A stretch of DNA of 64,000 nt from Virgifigura sp964551315 (GTDB lineage Bacteria > Pseudomonadota > Alphaproteobacteria > Dongiales > Dongiaceae). Position numbers and translations under genes: made by a program. The stretch lies in contig CAZKCM010000017.1 in the NCBI GenBank assembly GCA_964551315.1, positions 1 through 64,000 on the forward strand, written 5' to 3'. The notes below the pieces were generated by a model. That model did not search any database. It was not told the origin of the DNA and was given only the letters and a program-made list of their open reading frames with translations. Below are positions 17,372 through 25,260 of the stretch, piece after piece (the stretch's first letter is position 1; each line of letters begins with the position of its first letter).

Positions 17372-18517
17372 TCAGCCTCCTTTCGTCAGGTCGCCGCGGA
17401 GCAGCGCATCCAGCCTCTGGGCAGCCGTGGCGATGTCGTGCTCGGTGGTTGCCGTGGTCCGGGCGTTTTCCGCGAAGGAAGCCCGAAACGATGGCTGGCG
17501 CAGCAGGAAGGCGATTGCGTTGCCGAAGGATTCGATATTGCCTGGCAGGGTCAGCCTGCCGGTCAGTCCGTCGCGGACGATCTCGGCGGCGGCGCCGTCG
17601 TCCTGCCGAGCCACCATCGGCAATCCACACGCCATGCCCAGCAGCATGGCCGCCCTGCTTCCGTCGCCGATCAGGGGGCCAAGGAACAGGTCGCCCGCTA
17701 CGTAGAGCGGGATCAGATCTTCGCCCGCGAGAGACGGATATAGCTTCACGCGCGTCTGCGGCAAAGCGCGCAAAGCCGCATTCGCGGCCTCGCAGACCGG
17801 GCCATCACCGGCAACGATGAGGTTCCAGTCGAGGGGCGACATGCGCGACAGGATCCGCGCCAGATGCCTGATCGATTCCTGGTCCGCCGCGGAATCCGCT
17901 CCGACCATGGTGATCAGCCAGGGCGCGTCCGCTGCAAGAAGCAGGCGCGAGGCCAGAGCGGCACGATAGCGTGCGCGGTCGCGATAGGCCGCGTCGACCG
18001 GCGCAAGATCGAGGAAGAGGGGCAGCTCGACCAGCCGGTCCGAGCGGTTGATCGGCGGGTGTGCGTCGGCGATTTCAACACGCCCGATCGTGAGGATCGC
18101 ATCGGCTGCGGCGAGGACCGAGCGTAACGGCGTTTCGGCAGCACCCGCTCCGGACTCGGACGGGCCGGCTTCCGGCTGAACCACAACGTAAGGAATGCCC
18201 AGGCTGCGGCTGACCGTCGGTCCGAGCCAGTCCGGCGCTCGGTCGGAAACGGCACAGGTAAACCAGGCCTGCGGCCGCTCCTCTGGAGGGCGTCGGTGGT
18301 AGCGGGCGACAAGGCGGTCGGCGAGACGGAGGCCGAGCTCGCGTATGCGCTCGTCTCGGCGCCGGGTGCGGCCGTCGCTCAGGGCACAGAACCGGCAGGC
18401 GGGCCGAACGTCGTGGCCGACCAATCCCAGGGCCGTGCCGAGCAGGCCGGCCGCCCCGGCACCGCCGTGGAGCGGGTCCGGCAGCTTCCCTCCCGGCAGG
18501 TAGAAGGCGATTCGCAT
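17372..18517 (-). CDS. Glycosyltransferase family 4 protein, 381 aa
   Basis: A GT-B fold enzyme starting with MRIAFYLPGGKLPDP and a Gly/Ala-rich loop (HGGAGAAGLLG) that would bind the acceptor side. The C-terminal half contains NLIVAGDGP, GDLFLGPLIGDGSRAAMLLGMACGLP and AAAEIVRDGLTG. These are the usual nucleotide-sugar-binding elements, although the E-x7-E pair is less clear than in the gene at 1213. There are no membrane helices or signal. An ATG with GAGGG upstream supports the start. It is convergent with the orphan gene at 16743 and divergent from tssA. Substrates are unknown. Confidence 0.8.
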   Translation of the reverse strand: MRIAFYLPGGKLPDPLHGGAGAAGLLGTALGLVGHDVRPACRFCALSDGRTRRRDERIRELGLRLADRLVARYHRRPPEERPQAWFTCAVSDRAPDWLGPTVSRSLGIPYVVVQPEAGPSESGAGAAETPLRSVLAAADAILTIGRVEIADAHPPINRSDRLVELPLFLDLAPVDAAYRDRARYRAALASRLLLAADAPWLITMVGADSAADQESIRHLARILSRMSPLDWNLIVAGDGPVCEAANAALRALPQTRVKLYPSLAGEDLIPLYVAGDLFLGPLIGDGSRAAMLLGMACGLPMVARQDDGAAAEIVRDGLTGRLTLPGNIESFGNAIAFLLRQPSFRASFAENARTTATTEHDIATAAQRLDALLRGDLTKGG

Positions 18518-18855
18518 GGGCCCTCGTGTTATGGCCTCAACGCTAGGGCGCCAACCGCTGGCGCTTGATGCGGCAAGGCATTCAATACCGGGCGGACCGG
18601 TTTACGCAACGCCGCGGACAAAGAATTCCACCGGATCACCGGCTCAATTGTTTTTCAAAGCTGGCGTGCCGGGCCAAATTCCTACAATATAGCGAGCGGG
18701 ACTTGCGGCAATATGCGGGGGTGAGCCGTAGACGGACGGCGTGTCCATCGCCGGGTTCGTCCTCGCAGGATTGCCTTTATTCTGGCAGGGAGCGGACTGG
18801 CCCCGGAGCGCGGCGCGGACTACGGTCACATGCCGCGGCGGGGCGCGCGAAAGAC
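18518..18855. promoter_or_regulatory. Divergent intergenic region upstream of tssA
   Basis: These 338 bases separate a leftward glycosyltransferase gene from tssA and should hold the first promoter of the type VI cluster. An A/T-rich part at about 18650-18690 is followed by TTGCGGCAAT at 18703-18712, a shorter-spaced relative of the dyad before tssB and hcp. The tssA frame is open upstream through this DNA, but that extension does not look protein-like. Confidence 0.4.
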
Positions 18856-19989
18856 ATGGCATCGCCTGACATTCTCGACTTCGAAGCGCTGGTCGCACCC
18901 ATCGCGGGGGAGATGCCGACCGGCCAGGACCTTCGGCAGGACTCCTCACCCAACCCCGTCTACTATCGGCTCAAGGACGCACGCTCCGCTGCGCGCGCGG
19001 CGGAGCGCAGCATGGAGGCGTTCGACGAGTCCGAACTCGACGGCGGGGCGGGCGGGGTGGTCCAGGAATGGCGCACCATTCTGGATCTGGCCCCCCGCGT
19101 CCTGGCGGAGCAATCAAAGGACCTCGAGATCACCGCTTGGCTCATCGAGGCCCTGGTGCGCGTGCACGGTTTCGCGGGCCTCCGTGACGGCTTCCGGCTT
19201 GCCCGTGAGCTGGTCGAGAGATTTTGGGACGGCCTCTATCCGGCCGAGGACGAGGACGGAGTGGTCACGAAGGTGGCGCCGCTCGCCGGATTGAACGGAG
19301 AGGGCGCGGACGGGACCCTCATCCAGCCGATCCGCAAGGTGCCGATCACCGGCAGCCCGGACCTCGGCTCCTACGGTCTGTGGCACCACGAACAGGCATC
19401 GAAGCTGCTGGAGCTTCCGGAAGACAAGCGGGCGCAGCGCATAGCGGCCGGCGCGACCACCCTGGAGCAGTTCGAGGCGAGCGCACGGGCAACGCCGGCG
19501 AGCTTCTATCGTAGCGTCATTCCGGACCTCGAAGAGTGTCGGGCGGAGTACGGCAGGCTCAACGCCGCTCTACAGGAGCGATGCGGCGCCGACGCGCCAC
19601 CGTCTTCCAGGATCGACGGCATGCTGCGCGCCGCGCTGGAGATCCTCCAGGTCTTCGGGAAGGACGCGCTTGCCCAGGATGGCGCCGGTGCCGGTGACGA
19701 GGATGCGGCGGCGCCGGTTACCGGGGCGGGCCAGCCCGCTTCGGCAACTGCCTCGGTATCGGTAGAGGGCCAGATCCGGACGCGGGAGGATGCGTTCCGG
19801 ACGCTGCAGAAGGTCGCGGAGTTCTTCCGTCAGACGGAACCCCATTCGCCGATCTCCTATACGCTCGAAGACGTCGTCCGGCGTGGCCGGATGCCGCTGC
19901 CTGCGCTTCTGGCGGAGTTGATGCCGGACCAGGAGGCGCGCCGAACCTTCCTCGTGGCGGCCGGGATCAAACCGCCGGAGGAAGCGTAA
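18856..19989 (+). CDS. tssA: Type VI secretion protein TssA (ImpA), 377 aa
   Basis: A cytoplasmic protein that primes and caps growth of the type VI sheath and tube at the baseplate. The N-terminal ImpA_N domain is recognisable (LVAPIAGEMPTGQDLRQDS, then FWDGLYPAEDEDG). The C-terminal part carries the family ending with SPISYTLEDVVRRGRMPLPALL. The ATG at 18856 was chosen because the conserved domain begins within ten residues of it, although its ribosome-binding sequence is weak (GAAAG). It heads the tssA-G segment and is separated from tssB by 199 bases, so tssB probably has its own promoter. Confidence 0.92.
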   Translation: MASPDILDFEALVAPIAGEMPTGQDLRQDSSPNPVYYRLKDARSAARAAERSMEAFDESELDGGAGGVVQEWRTILDLAPRVLAEQSKDLEITAWLIEALVRVHGFAGLRDGFRLARELVERFWDGLYPAEDEDGVVTKVAPLAGLNGEGADGTLIQPIRKVPITGSPDLGSYGLWHHEQASKLLELPEDKRAQRIAAGATTLEQFEASARATPASFYRSVIPDLEECRAEYGRLNAALQERCGADAPPSSRIDGMLRAALEILQVFGKDALAQDGAGAGDEDAAAPVTGAGQPASATASVSVEGQIRTREDAFRTLQKVAEFFRQTEPHSPISYTLEDVVRRGRMPLPALLAELMPDQEARRTFLVAAGIKPPEEA

Positions 19990-20115
19990 ATTGCGCCAAT
20001 TGCCCATGTTCTAATTGTGCGAAGACCTGCGGTTTGTTAAAAAACCCCGACGAGCGTTTGGCGGCAAGGCATTCAGGGTGCGTTTGAGACCTGAGAAGGC
20101 CATAATATTCCGCTA

Positions 20116-20127
20116 ATTGCAGGTAAT
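20116..20127 (+). promoter_or_regulatory. Near-palindromic operator candidate ATTGCAGGTAAT before tssB
   Basis: A 12-bp imperfect dyad (ATTGC-AG-GTAAT) lies 62 bases before the tssB start, in an A/T-rich patch. The same ATTGCNGGYAAT pattern occurs twice before hcp. The sharing between two type VI transcription units suggests a binding site for a common regulator or a promoter element. Confidence 0.5.
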
Positions 20128-20188
20128 TTCGTTTCCGTAGATTGGCAATCGTTCCGTCGTCGACGGCGGTATTGCTTGGAGGGGGGGC

Positions 20189-20722
20189 ATGGCAAGTATT
20201 CACGACAAGCTCGAACGCGTTCGTAAGCCGCGTGTTCACATCAGCTATCAGGTGGAGACCGAAGGGGCGATGCTCGAGCGGGAGCTGCCCTTCGTCGTCG
20301 GCGTTCTCGGTGATTTCTCCGGCGATCCGACCGAGCCTCTGAAGCCGCTCAAGGACCGCAAGTTCGTTCAGATCGACCGCGACAACTTCAACGACATCAT
20401 GGCGCGAATGACGCCCGGCCTGAACCTCAAGGTCGAGAATACGCTCAAGGGCGACGGCAGCGAGATGGCCGTGAACCTGAAGTTCCGGTCGATGGACGAT
20501 TTCAATCCGGCCAATGTGGTCGAACAGGTTCCGGCGCTCAAGAAGCTGCTGGAAACCCGCAACCATCTCAGGGATTTGATGACGAAGATCGATCGGTCGG
20601 AGGACCTGGAGGCCGTCTTGGAGCGCGTGCTGCAGAACAGCGAAGAACTGAAGCAGTTTTCGGCGGCGCTCGGGGTCGAGGGATCGTCCGGCGAGGATAG
20701 CGAGAAGGAGGGCGGACAATGA
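20189..20722 (+). CDS. tssB: Type VI contractile sheath small subunit TssB, 177 aa
   Basis: This forms the contractile sheath with TssC, which drives the Hcp tube outward, and is recycled by ClpV. The family features are clear: an HDKLERVRKPRVHISYQVETEG start, LPFVVGVLGDFSGDP, and the FRSMDDFNPANVVEQVPALKKLLE stretch in the second half. A GGAGGGGGGC ribosome-binding sequence precedes the ATG. The stop overlaps the tssC start by four bases (ATGA), giving the 1:1-like coupling usual for this pair. Confidence 0.97.
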   Translation: MASIHDKLERVRKPRVHISYQVETEGAMLERELPFVVGVLGDFSGDPTEPLKPLKDRKFVQIDRDNFNDIMARMTPGLNLKVENTLKGDGSEMAVNLKFRSMDDFNPANVVEQVPALKKLLETRNHLRDLMTKIDRSEDLEAVLERVLQNSEELKQFSAALGVEGSSGEDSEKEGGQ

Positions 20723-22215
20723 GCGCTGCCGAAGTGTCCGGCCAGGCCGAAGCCGCGGCCGCCAAAACGGAAACGGAGGTCAGTCTGCTTGATCAGGCGA
20801 TCTCTGCCACCAAGCAGACCGAGCCCGAGCACGCCCAGGAACTCCTGCGGACGCTGACCGAGGAGGCGCTGAAGGGCACCGTCACCTACAGCAAGAATCT
20901 GACCGTCACGCTGAACAAGGCGATCGCCGCGATCGACGAGCAGATGTCGAAGCAGCTCGCGGCGATCATGCACCATCCGTCCTTTACGAAGCTCGAAGGG
21001 ACGTGGCGCGGGCTGCATTACCTGGTGATGAACTCGGAAACCAGCGCGACGCTGAAGATCCGCGTCTTGAACATCTCGAAGCGCGAACTCTACAAGGACC
21101 TTTCCAAGGCCGTGGAGTTCGACCAGAGCCAGATCTTCAAGAAGATATACGAGAACGAGTTCGGCACTCCGGGCGGTGAGCCTTACGGGGCGCTGATCGG
21201 CGATTACGAGTTCACAAACCATCCCGAAGACATCGAGCTCCTGAGCAGCATGTCGAATGTCGCCGCGGCCGCGTTTGCGCCCTTCATTTCGGCGGCGAGC
21301 CCGAAGCTCTTCGGGTTCGAGAGCTACACCGAGCTGTCGAAGCCGCGGGATCTGGAGAAGATCTTCGAATCCGCCGAATATGCGAAGTGGCGGAGCTTCC
21401 GCGAGAGCGAGGACTCCCGGTTCGTCACGCTGGCGATGCCGCGCGTGCTCGCCCGTCTGCCTTACGGCGAGGCGACGAAGCCGGTCGAGGAGTTCGGCTT
21501 CGAAGAGGCTCCGAAGGACGAGCGCGGTGCGGCCAAACCGATGGCGCACGACGATTACTGCTGGATGAACGCCGCCTATGTGCTGGGCGGTCGCCTCACC
21601 GATGCCTTTGCTCAGCATGGTTGGTGCACGGCGATCCGCGGCGCCGAAGGCGGCGGCAAAGTGGATAATCTGCCCACCCATGTCTTCATCAGCGACGATG
21701 GCGATCCGGACCAGAAGTGTCCGACGGAGATCGGCATCACCGATCGTCGCGAGGCGGAGCTGAGCAAGCTCGGTTTCCTGCCGTTGTGCCATTACAAGAA
21801 CACCGACTATGCCGTCTTCTTCGGCTCGCAGACGACGCAGAAGCCGAAGAAGTACGACCGGCCGGAGGCAACGGCCAATGCCGCCATTTCGGCCCGGCTG
21901 CCCTACATCATGGCGACGTCGCGGTTCGCCCATTACCTGAAGGTTATGGCGCGCGACAAGATCGGGTCGTTCATGGAGGCCTCGGACTGCGAGGCTTGGC
22001 TTAACCGCTGGATCAACAACTACGTCAACGCCAACGAGGATGCGGGCCAGGAGATGAAGGCCAAGTATCCGTTGCGCGAAGCCAAGGTCGTGGTGAAGGA
22101 GATTCCCGGCAAGCCGGGCTCGTACAACGCCGTTGCCTGGATGCGGCCCTGGCTGCAGATGGAGGAACTCACGACCTCGCTGCGGATGGTCGCGCGGATC
22201 CCGCAGCTGGGCTGA
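20719..22215 (+). CDS. tssC: Type VI contractile sheath large subunit TssC, 498 aa
   Basis: The main sheath subunit. Diagnostic stretches are LEGTWRGLHYLV, VEFDQSQIFKKIYENEFGTPGGEPYG, LIGDYEF, and the C-terminal sequence FAHYLKVMARDKIGSFM ending in RMVARIPQLG. Length is typical for the family. It is translationally coupled to tssB. It is followed by a longer, more diverged paralogue at 22354. Confidence 0.97.
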   Translation: MSAAEVSGQAEAAAAKTETEVSLLDQAISATKQTEPEHAQELLRTLTEEALKGTVTYSKNLTVTLNKAIAAIDEQMSKQLAAIMHHPSFTKLEGTWRGLHYLVMNSETSATLKIRVLNISKRELYKDLSKAVEFDQSQIFKKIYENEFGTPGGEPYGALIGDYEFTNHPEDIELLSSMSNVAAAAFAPFISAASPKLFGFESYTELSKPRDLEKIFESAEYAKWRSFRESEDSRFVTLAMPRVLARLPYGEATKPVEEFGFEEAPKDERGAAKPMAHDDYCWMNAAYVLGGRLTDAFAQHGWCTAIRGAEGGGKVDNLPTHVFISDDGDPDQKCPTEIGITDRREAELSKLGFLPLCHYKNTDYAVFFGSQTTQKPKKYDRPEATANAAISARLPYIMATSRFAHYLKVMARDKIGSFMEASDCEAWLNRWINNYVNANEDAGQEMKAKYPLREAKVVVKEIPGKPGSYNAVAWMRPWLQMEELTTSLRMVARIPQLG

Positions 22216-22353
22216 TCCGCCGGACGAAGCTCGCTTTCGCCATCGGCGAACGGCTTCGGTTTGATTTCGCGTCGCGTCCGGCCTGTCTCCCGCGGACGGG
22301 CCGGGCGCGAAACCCGCAGCTACGCAAAGCGATCAAGCGGAACTGGGCCGAGC

Positions 22354-23913
22354 ATGACAGCAGAGTCAGCGGAGGTGGAGGACGGGGCGCCCGATGGGTC
22401 CCGGACTCCCGCTGGCGGTTCGTCGCCTCCATCTGCCGGCGGAACGGATGGACCCATCCGCGAAGAAGTGCTCGCGGCAGCATCCGGCAGCGACGCGGAC
22501 GGAACGCGCCTGGACCGCTTTCTTGCGGAGCGCTCCTGGCCCCACGCCTTGCGTCTATGGTTCGGCACGCTGGCGGCGCCTTACGACCGAAGCCGGATCC
22601 TTAGGGCGCTCGACCGCGACATCGCGGCAATCGACCGGCTGCTTTCCGACCAGGTGAATGCCATCCTGCACCACCCGCGGCTGCAGCGGCTCGAGGCGTC
22701 GTGGCGCGGTCTTCGTTATCTCGTGGACATCGCCGACGGGGTCGATGGCGTCAAGATCCGCCTCCTCAGCGCGACCTGGGCCGAGCTCTGCCGCGATCTG
22801 GAGCGCGCGATCGAGTTCGACCAAAGCCAGCTCTTCGAGAAGATTTACAGCGAAGAGTTCGGCATGCCGGGCGGCGAGCCCTTCGGCGTGCTGATCGGCG
22901 ATTACGAGGTCCAGCATCGCCGCGGACCCGACCATCCGACCGACGATGTGGCGGCACTGAAGGCGCTGTCCAACGTGGCTGCGGCCGCGTTCGCGCCGGT
23001 CATTCTCGGGTGCACGCCCCAGATGTTCGGCCTCGACAGCTTCTCGGAGCTCGGTCTGCCGCTCGATCTGCAGGCGACCTTCCGGCAGCGCGAATACGAC
23101 CGCTGGAAAGGTTTTCAGGAGAGCGAGGATGCGCGCTTCGTCGGTCTTACGGTGCCGCGCCTGCTGATCCGCCGCCCCCACCGGGACGACGGATCGCGCG
23201 TCGACGGATTCCGTTTCCGCGAGGATGTGGGGGAAGGCCATCTGTGGTGCAACGCGGCCTATGCCTTTGCCGCCGTCCTCATCCAAGCCTTCGCGGCCTC
23301 CGGCTGGTTTGCGGATATCCGGGGCGCCCGGCGCGACGTTCTCGGCGGTGGAATCGTCGTCGGGCTGCCGGTCGAATCCTTTGAGACCGACAAGCCGGGC
23401 ATTGCCATCAAGTACTCGACCGACGTCTCGATTTCGGAGACGCGCGAGAAGGAGTTGAGCGACCTCGGTTTCATTCCGCTGAGCAAGGCGGCGAACACGG
23501 AATATTCCGTGTTCTACGGCAACCAGTCGGCGCAGCTCCCGAGGCGCTACGAGGATCCCGTCGCCACCGTGAATGCACGGCTGTCGACGATGCTGCAGTA
23601 CATAATGTGCGTCTCCCGCTTCGCCCATTACATCAAGGTCATCGGCCGCGACCGGATCGGCTCTTTCACTACGCCGGAAGCCTGCGAGACGTTCTTGCAG
23701 AACTGGCTGCACAACTACTGCACGGGCAACGACGATGCCTCGCCCGAGTTAAAGGCTCGCTATCCGCTGCGCGCCGGAAACGTTCGGGTTCGCGAGGCGC
23801 CGGGCAGACCGGGCATCTACCATTGCACGGTGCATCTTCAGCCGCACTTCCAGCTCGACCAGGTCTTGTCGGCTTTCAAGCTCGTCACCGAATTGGCCCC
23901 GGAGCGGGCTTAG
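22354..23913 (+). CDS. impD: TssC paralogue, ImpD type, 519 aa
   Basis: A second sheath-large-subunit-like protein. From about residue 110 it follows TssC closely (LEASWRGLRYLVD, IEFDQSQLFEKIYSEEFGMPGGEPFG, FAHYIKVIGRDRIGSF). It has a distinct, disordered Gly/Ser/Pro-rich N-terminus of some 50 residues and ends ELAPERA. The order TssB, TssC, this protein, TagJ is that of impB-C-D-E in the Rhizobium imp locus, so it is the ImpD counterpart. Whether it enters the sheath or has a separate role is not known to me. The ATG at 22354 was preferred to one at 22261 because the earlier stretch lacks family similarity; neither has a strong ribosome-binding site. Confidence 0.88.
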   Translation: MTAESAEVEDGAPDGSRTPAGGSSPPSAGGTDGPIREEVLAAASGSDADGTRLDRFLAERSWPHALRLWFGTLAAPYDRSRILRALDRDIAAIDRLLSDQVNAILHHPRLQRLEASWRGLRYLVDIADGVDGVKIRLLSATWAELCRDLERAIEFDQSQLFEKIYSEEFGMPGGEPFGVLIGDYEVQHRRGPDHPTDDVAALKALSNVAAAAFAPVILGCTPQMFGLDSFSELGLPLDLQATFRQREYDRWKGFQESEDARFVGLTVPRLLIRRPHRDDGSRVDGFRFREDVGEGHLWCNAAYAFAAVLIQAFAASGWFADIRGARRDVLGGGIVVGLPVESFETDKPGIAIKYSTDVSISETREKELSDLGFIPLSKAANTEYSVFYGNQSAQLPRRYEDPVATVNARLSTMLQYIMCVSRFAHYIKVIGRDRIGSFTTPEACETFLQNWLHNYCTGNDDASPELKARYPLRAGNVRVREAPGRPGIYHCTVHLQPHFQLDQVLSAFKLVTELAPERA

Positions 23914-23931
23914 CAGCGAGGAAACCCCACC

Positions 23932-24750
23932 ATGACGCTCGGCGCGAAGGAACATTTCGAAGCAGGCCGTCTCAAAGAAGCCATTCAGGCGATGACCGCC
24001 GAGGTCAAGGGCCATCCAACGGACGCAAATCGGCGCGTCTTCCTTGCGGAGCTTCTTTGCTTCGCAGGCAACCTGGAGCGGGCGGACTTGCAGCTCGACG
24101 TACTGACCGAACAGGACCCCAAGGCGGCGGTCGGCATCGCACTGTTCCGTCAGCTCGTCCGGGCCGACCTGGCGCGCCGGCAGTTCTTTACCGAGGGCCG
24201 AATGCCGGAGCTCGTCGGGCCTGTCTCGCCCGGCCTGCGGCTCCATCTCGAGGCCTCCATCCGACTGCGCGAGAATGATCCGGCCGCGGCCGCGCGCCTC
24301 CTCGCCGAGGCCGAGGAGCAGCGCGTGCCCGTCAGCGGCACCTGCGACGGGCAGGCATTCGACGACATGCGCGATCTCGACGACCTGACGGCGTCCTTCT
24401 TCGAGGTGCTCACCAGCACGGGAAAGTACTACTGGATCCCGATCGACAGCGTGGTCTCGCTGGAGTTCCGGCCCCCGGAGCGGGCGCGTGACCTGCTGTG
24501 GCGGCGCGCACATATGGTCGTGGCCGACGGCCCGGAGGGCGAGGTCTATCTGCCGGCAATCTACTGCGCGGGTGGCGGCGCGGCCGAAGAAGAGCTGGAG
24601 GACCGTGCCCGGCTCGGCCGGGTGACGGAATGGATCGGCGGAGAGGATGCGCCGGTCCGGGGGATCGGGCAGCGCAGCTTCCTGGTCGGCGATGGCAGCA
24701 AGGCCATCATGGAGATCTCCCGGATCGAGTTCGACAGGGCCGCCGGCTGA
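23932..24750 (+). CDS. tagJ: Type VI accessory protein TagJ (ImpE), 272 aa
   Basis: A cytoplasmic accessory protein; in characterised systems TagJ binds the sheath protein TssB and helps ClpV-dependent disassembly. The N-terminal half is a TPR-like solenoid with the family start (AKEHFEAGRLKEAIQAMTAEVKGHP). The C-terminal half has the ImpE domain, marked by YYWIPIDSVVSLEF, ARDLLWRRA and EVYLPAIY. It begins 18 bases after the impD stop and is followed closely by tssE. Length is as expected. Confidence 0.93.
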   Translation: MTLGAKEHFEAGRLKEAIQAMTAEVKGHPTDANRRVFLAELLCFAGNLERADLQLDVLTEQDPKAAVGIALFRQLVRADLARRQFFTEGRMPELVGPVSPGLRLHLEASIRLRENDPAAAARLLAEAEEQRVPVSGTCDGQAFDDMRDLDDLTASFFEVLTSTGKYYWIPIDSVVSLEFRPPERARDLLWRRAHMVVADGPEGEVYLPAIYCAGGGAAEEELEDRARLGRVTEWIGGEDAPVRGIGQRSFLVGDGSKAIMEISRIEFDRAAG

Positions 24751-24762
24751 CCGACGCCGACC

Positions 24763-25260
24763 ATGCCGAGGATAGATCCCGATCAGCCGCTCCAGCCTTC
24801 CGTTCTGGACCGGCTTCTCGACAGCAATCCGGAGCTGTCGCGCGACCCGCCGAAATCGCGCGGCCAGCATTTGGCCGAGCTGCGGCACGCCATCCGTCGC
24901 GATCTGGAGGCGCTGTTGAACACCCGGCAGCGCTGCCGGTCCTGGCCGGAGGATCTGACCGAACTCGATCGGTCGCTCCTTGCCTACGGTGTGTCGGATT
25001 TCACCGCGGCCAGCCTCGGTTCGGACGAGCAGCGCGAGACGTTTCGGCGGGAGATCGAGGCGGTGATCCGCGCCAACGAGCCGCGGTTCGTCTCGGTCAA
25101 GGTCGTGCTTCTCGAGAACGCCGAGCGGCTTGATCGCACCCTTCGGTTCCGCATCGAGGCCTTGATGCATGCCGATCCCGCACCCGAGCCGGTGACGTTC
25201 GACTCCTTTCTCGATCCGGCCTTGCGCAGCGTCATGATTGTTGGCAAGGGCGATGGTTGA
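24763..25260 (+). CDS. tssE: Type VI baseplate protein TssE (gp25-like), 165 aa
   Basis: The T4 gp25-like wedge protein that starts sheath assembly on the baseplate. Visible elements are PSVLDRLLDSNPELSRDPPKS near the N-terminus, LRHAIRRDLEALLNTRQR, the YGVSDF motif and the gp25 core V-x4-E-R-L-D-R-T-L-R-F-R. The family name lysozyme is historical and enzymatic activity is not expected. Its last bases overlap the tssF start by eight. Confidence 0.95.
   Translation: MPRIDPDQPLQPSVLDRLLDSNPELSRDPPKSRGQHLAELRHAIRRDLEALLNTRQRCRSWPEDLTELDRSLLAYGVSDFTAASLGSDEQRETFRREIEAVIRANEPRFVSVKVVLLENAERLDRTLRFRIEALMHADPAPEPVTFDSFLDPALRSVMIVGKGDG

Noticed and set aside
18640..18730. Sigma-54 type promoter (TGGC-N8-TGC) before tssA, because several type VI clusters use one
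   Set aside because: TGGCGTGCC at about 18662 lacks the GC dinucleotide at the required distance. No proper -24/-12 pair was found there or before tssB and hcp.
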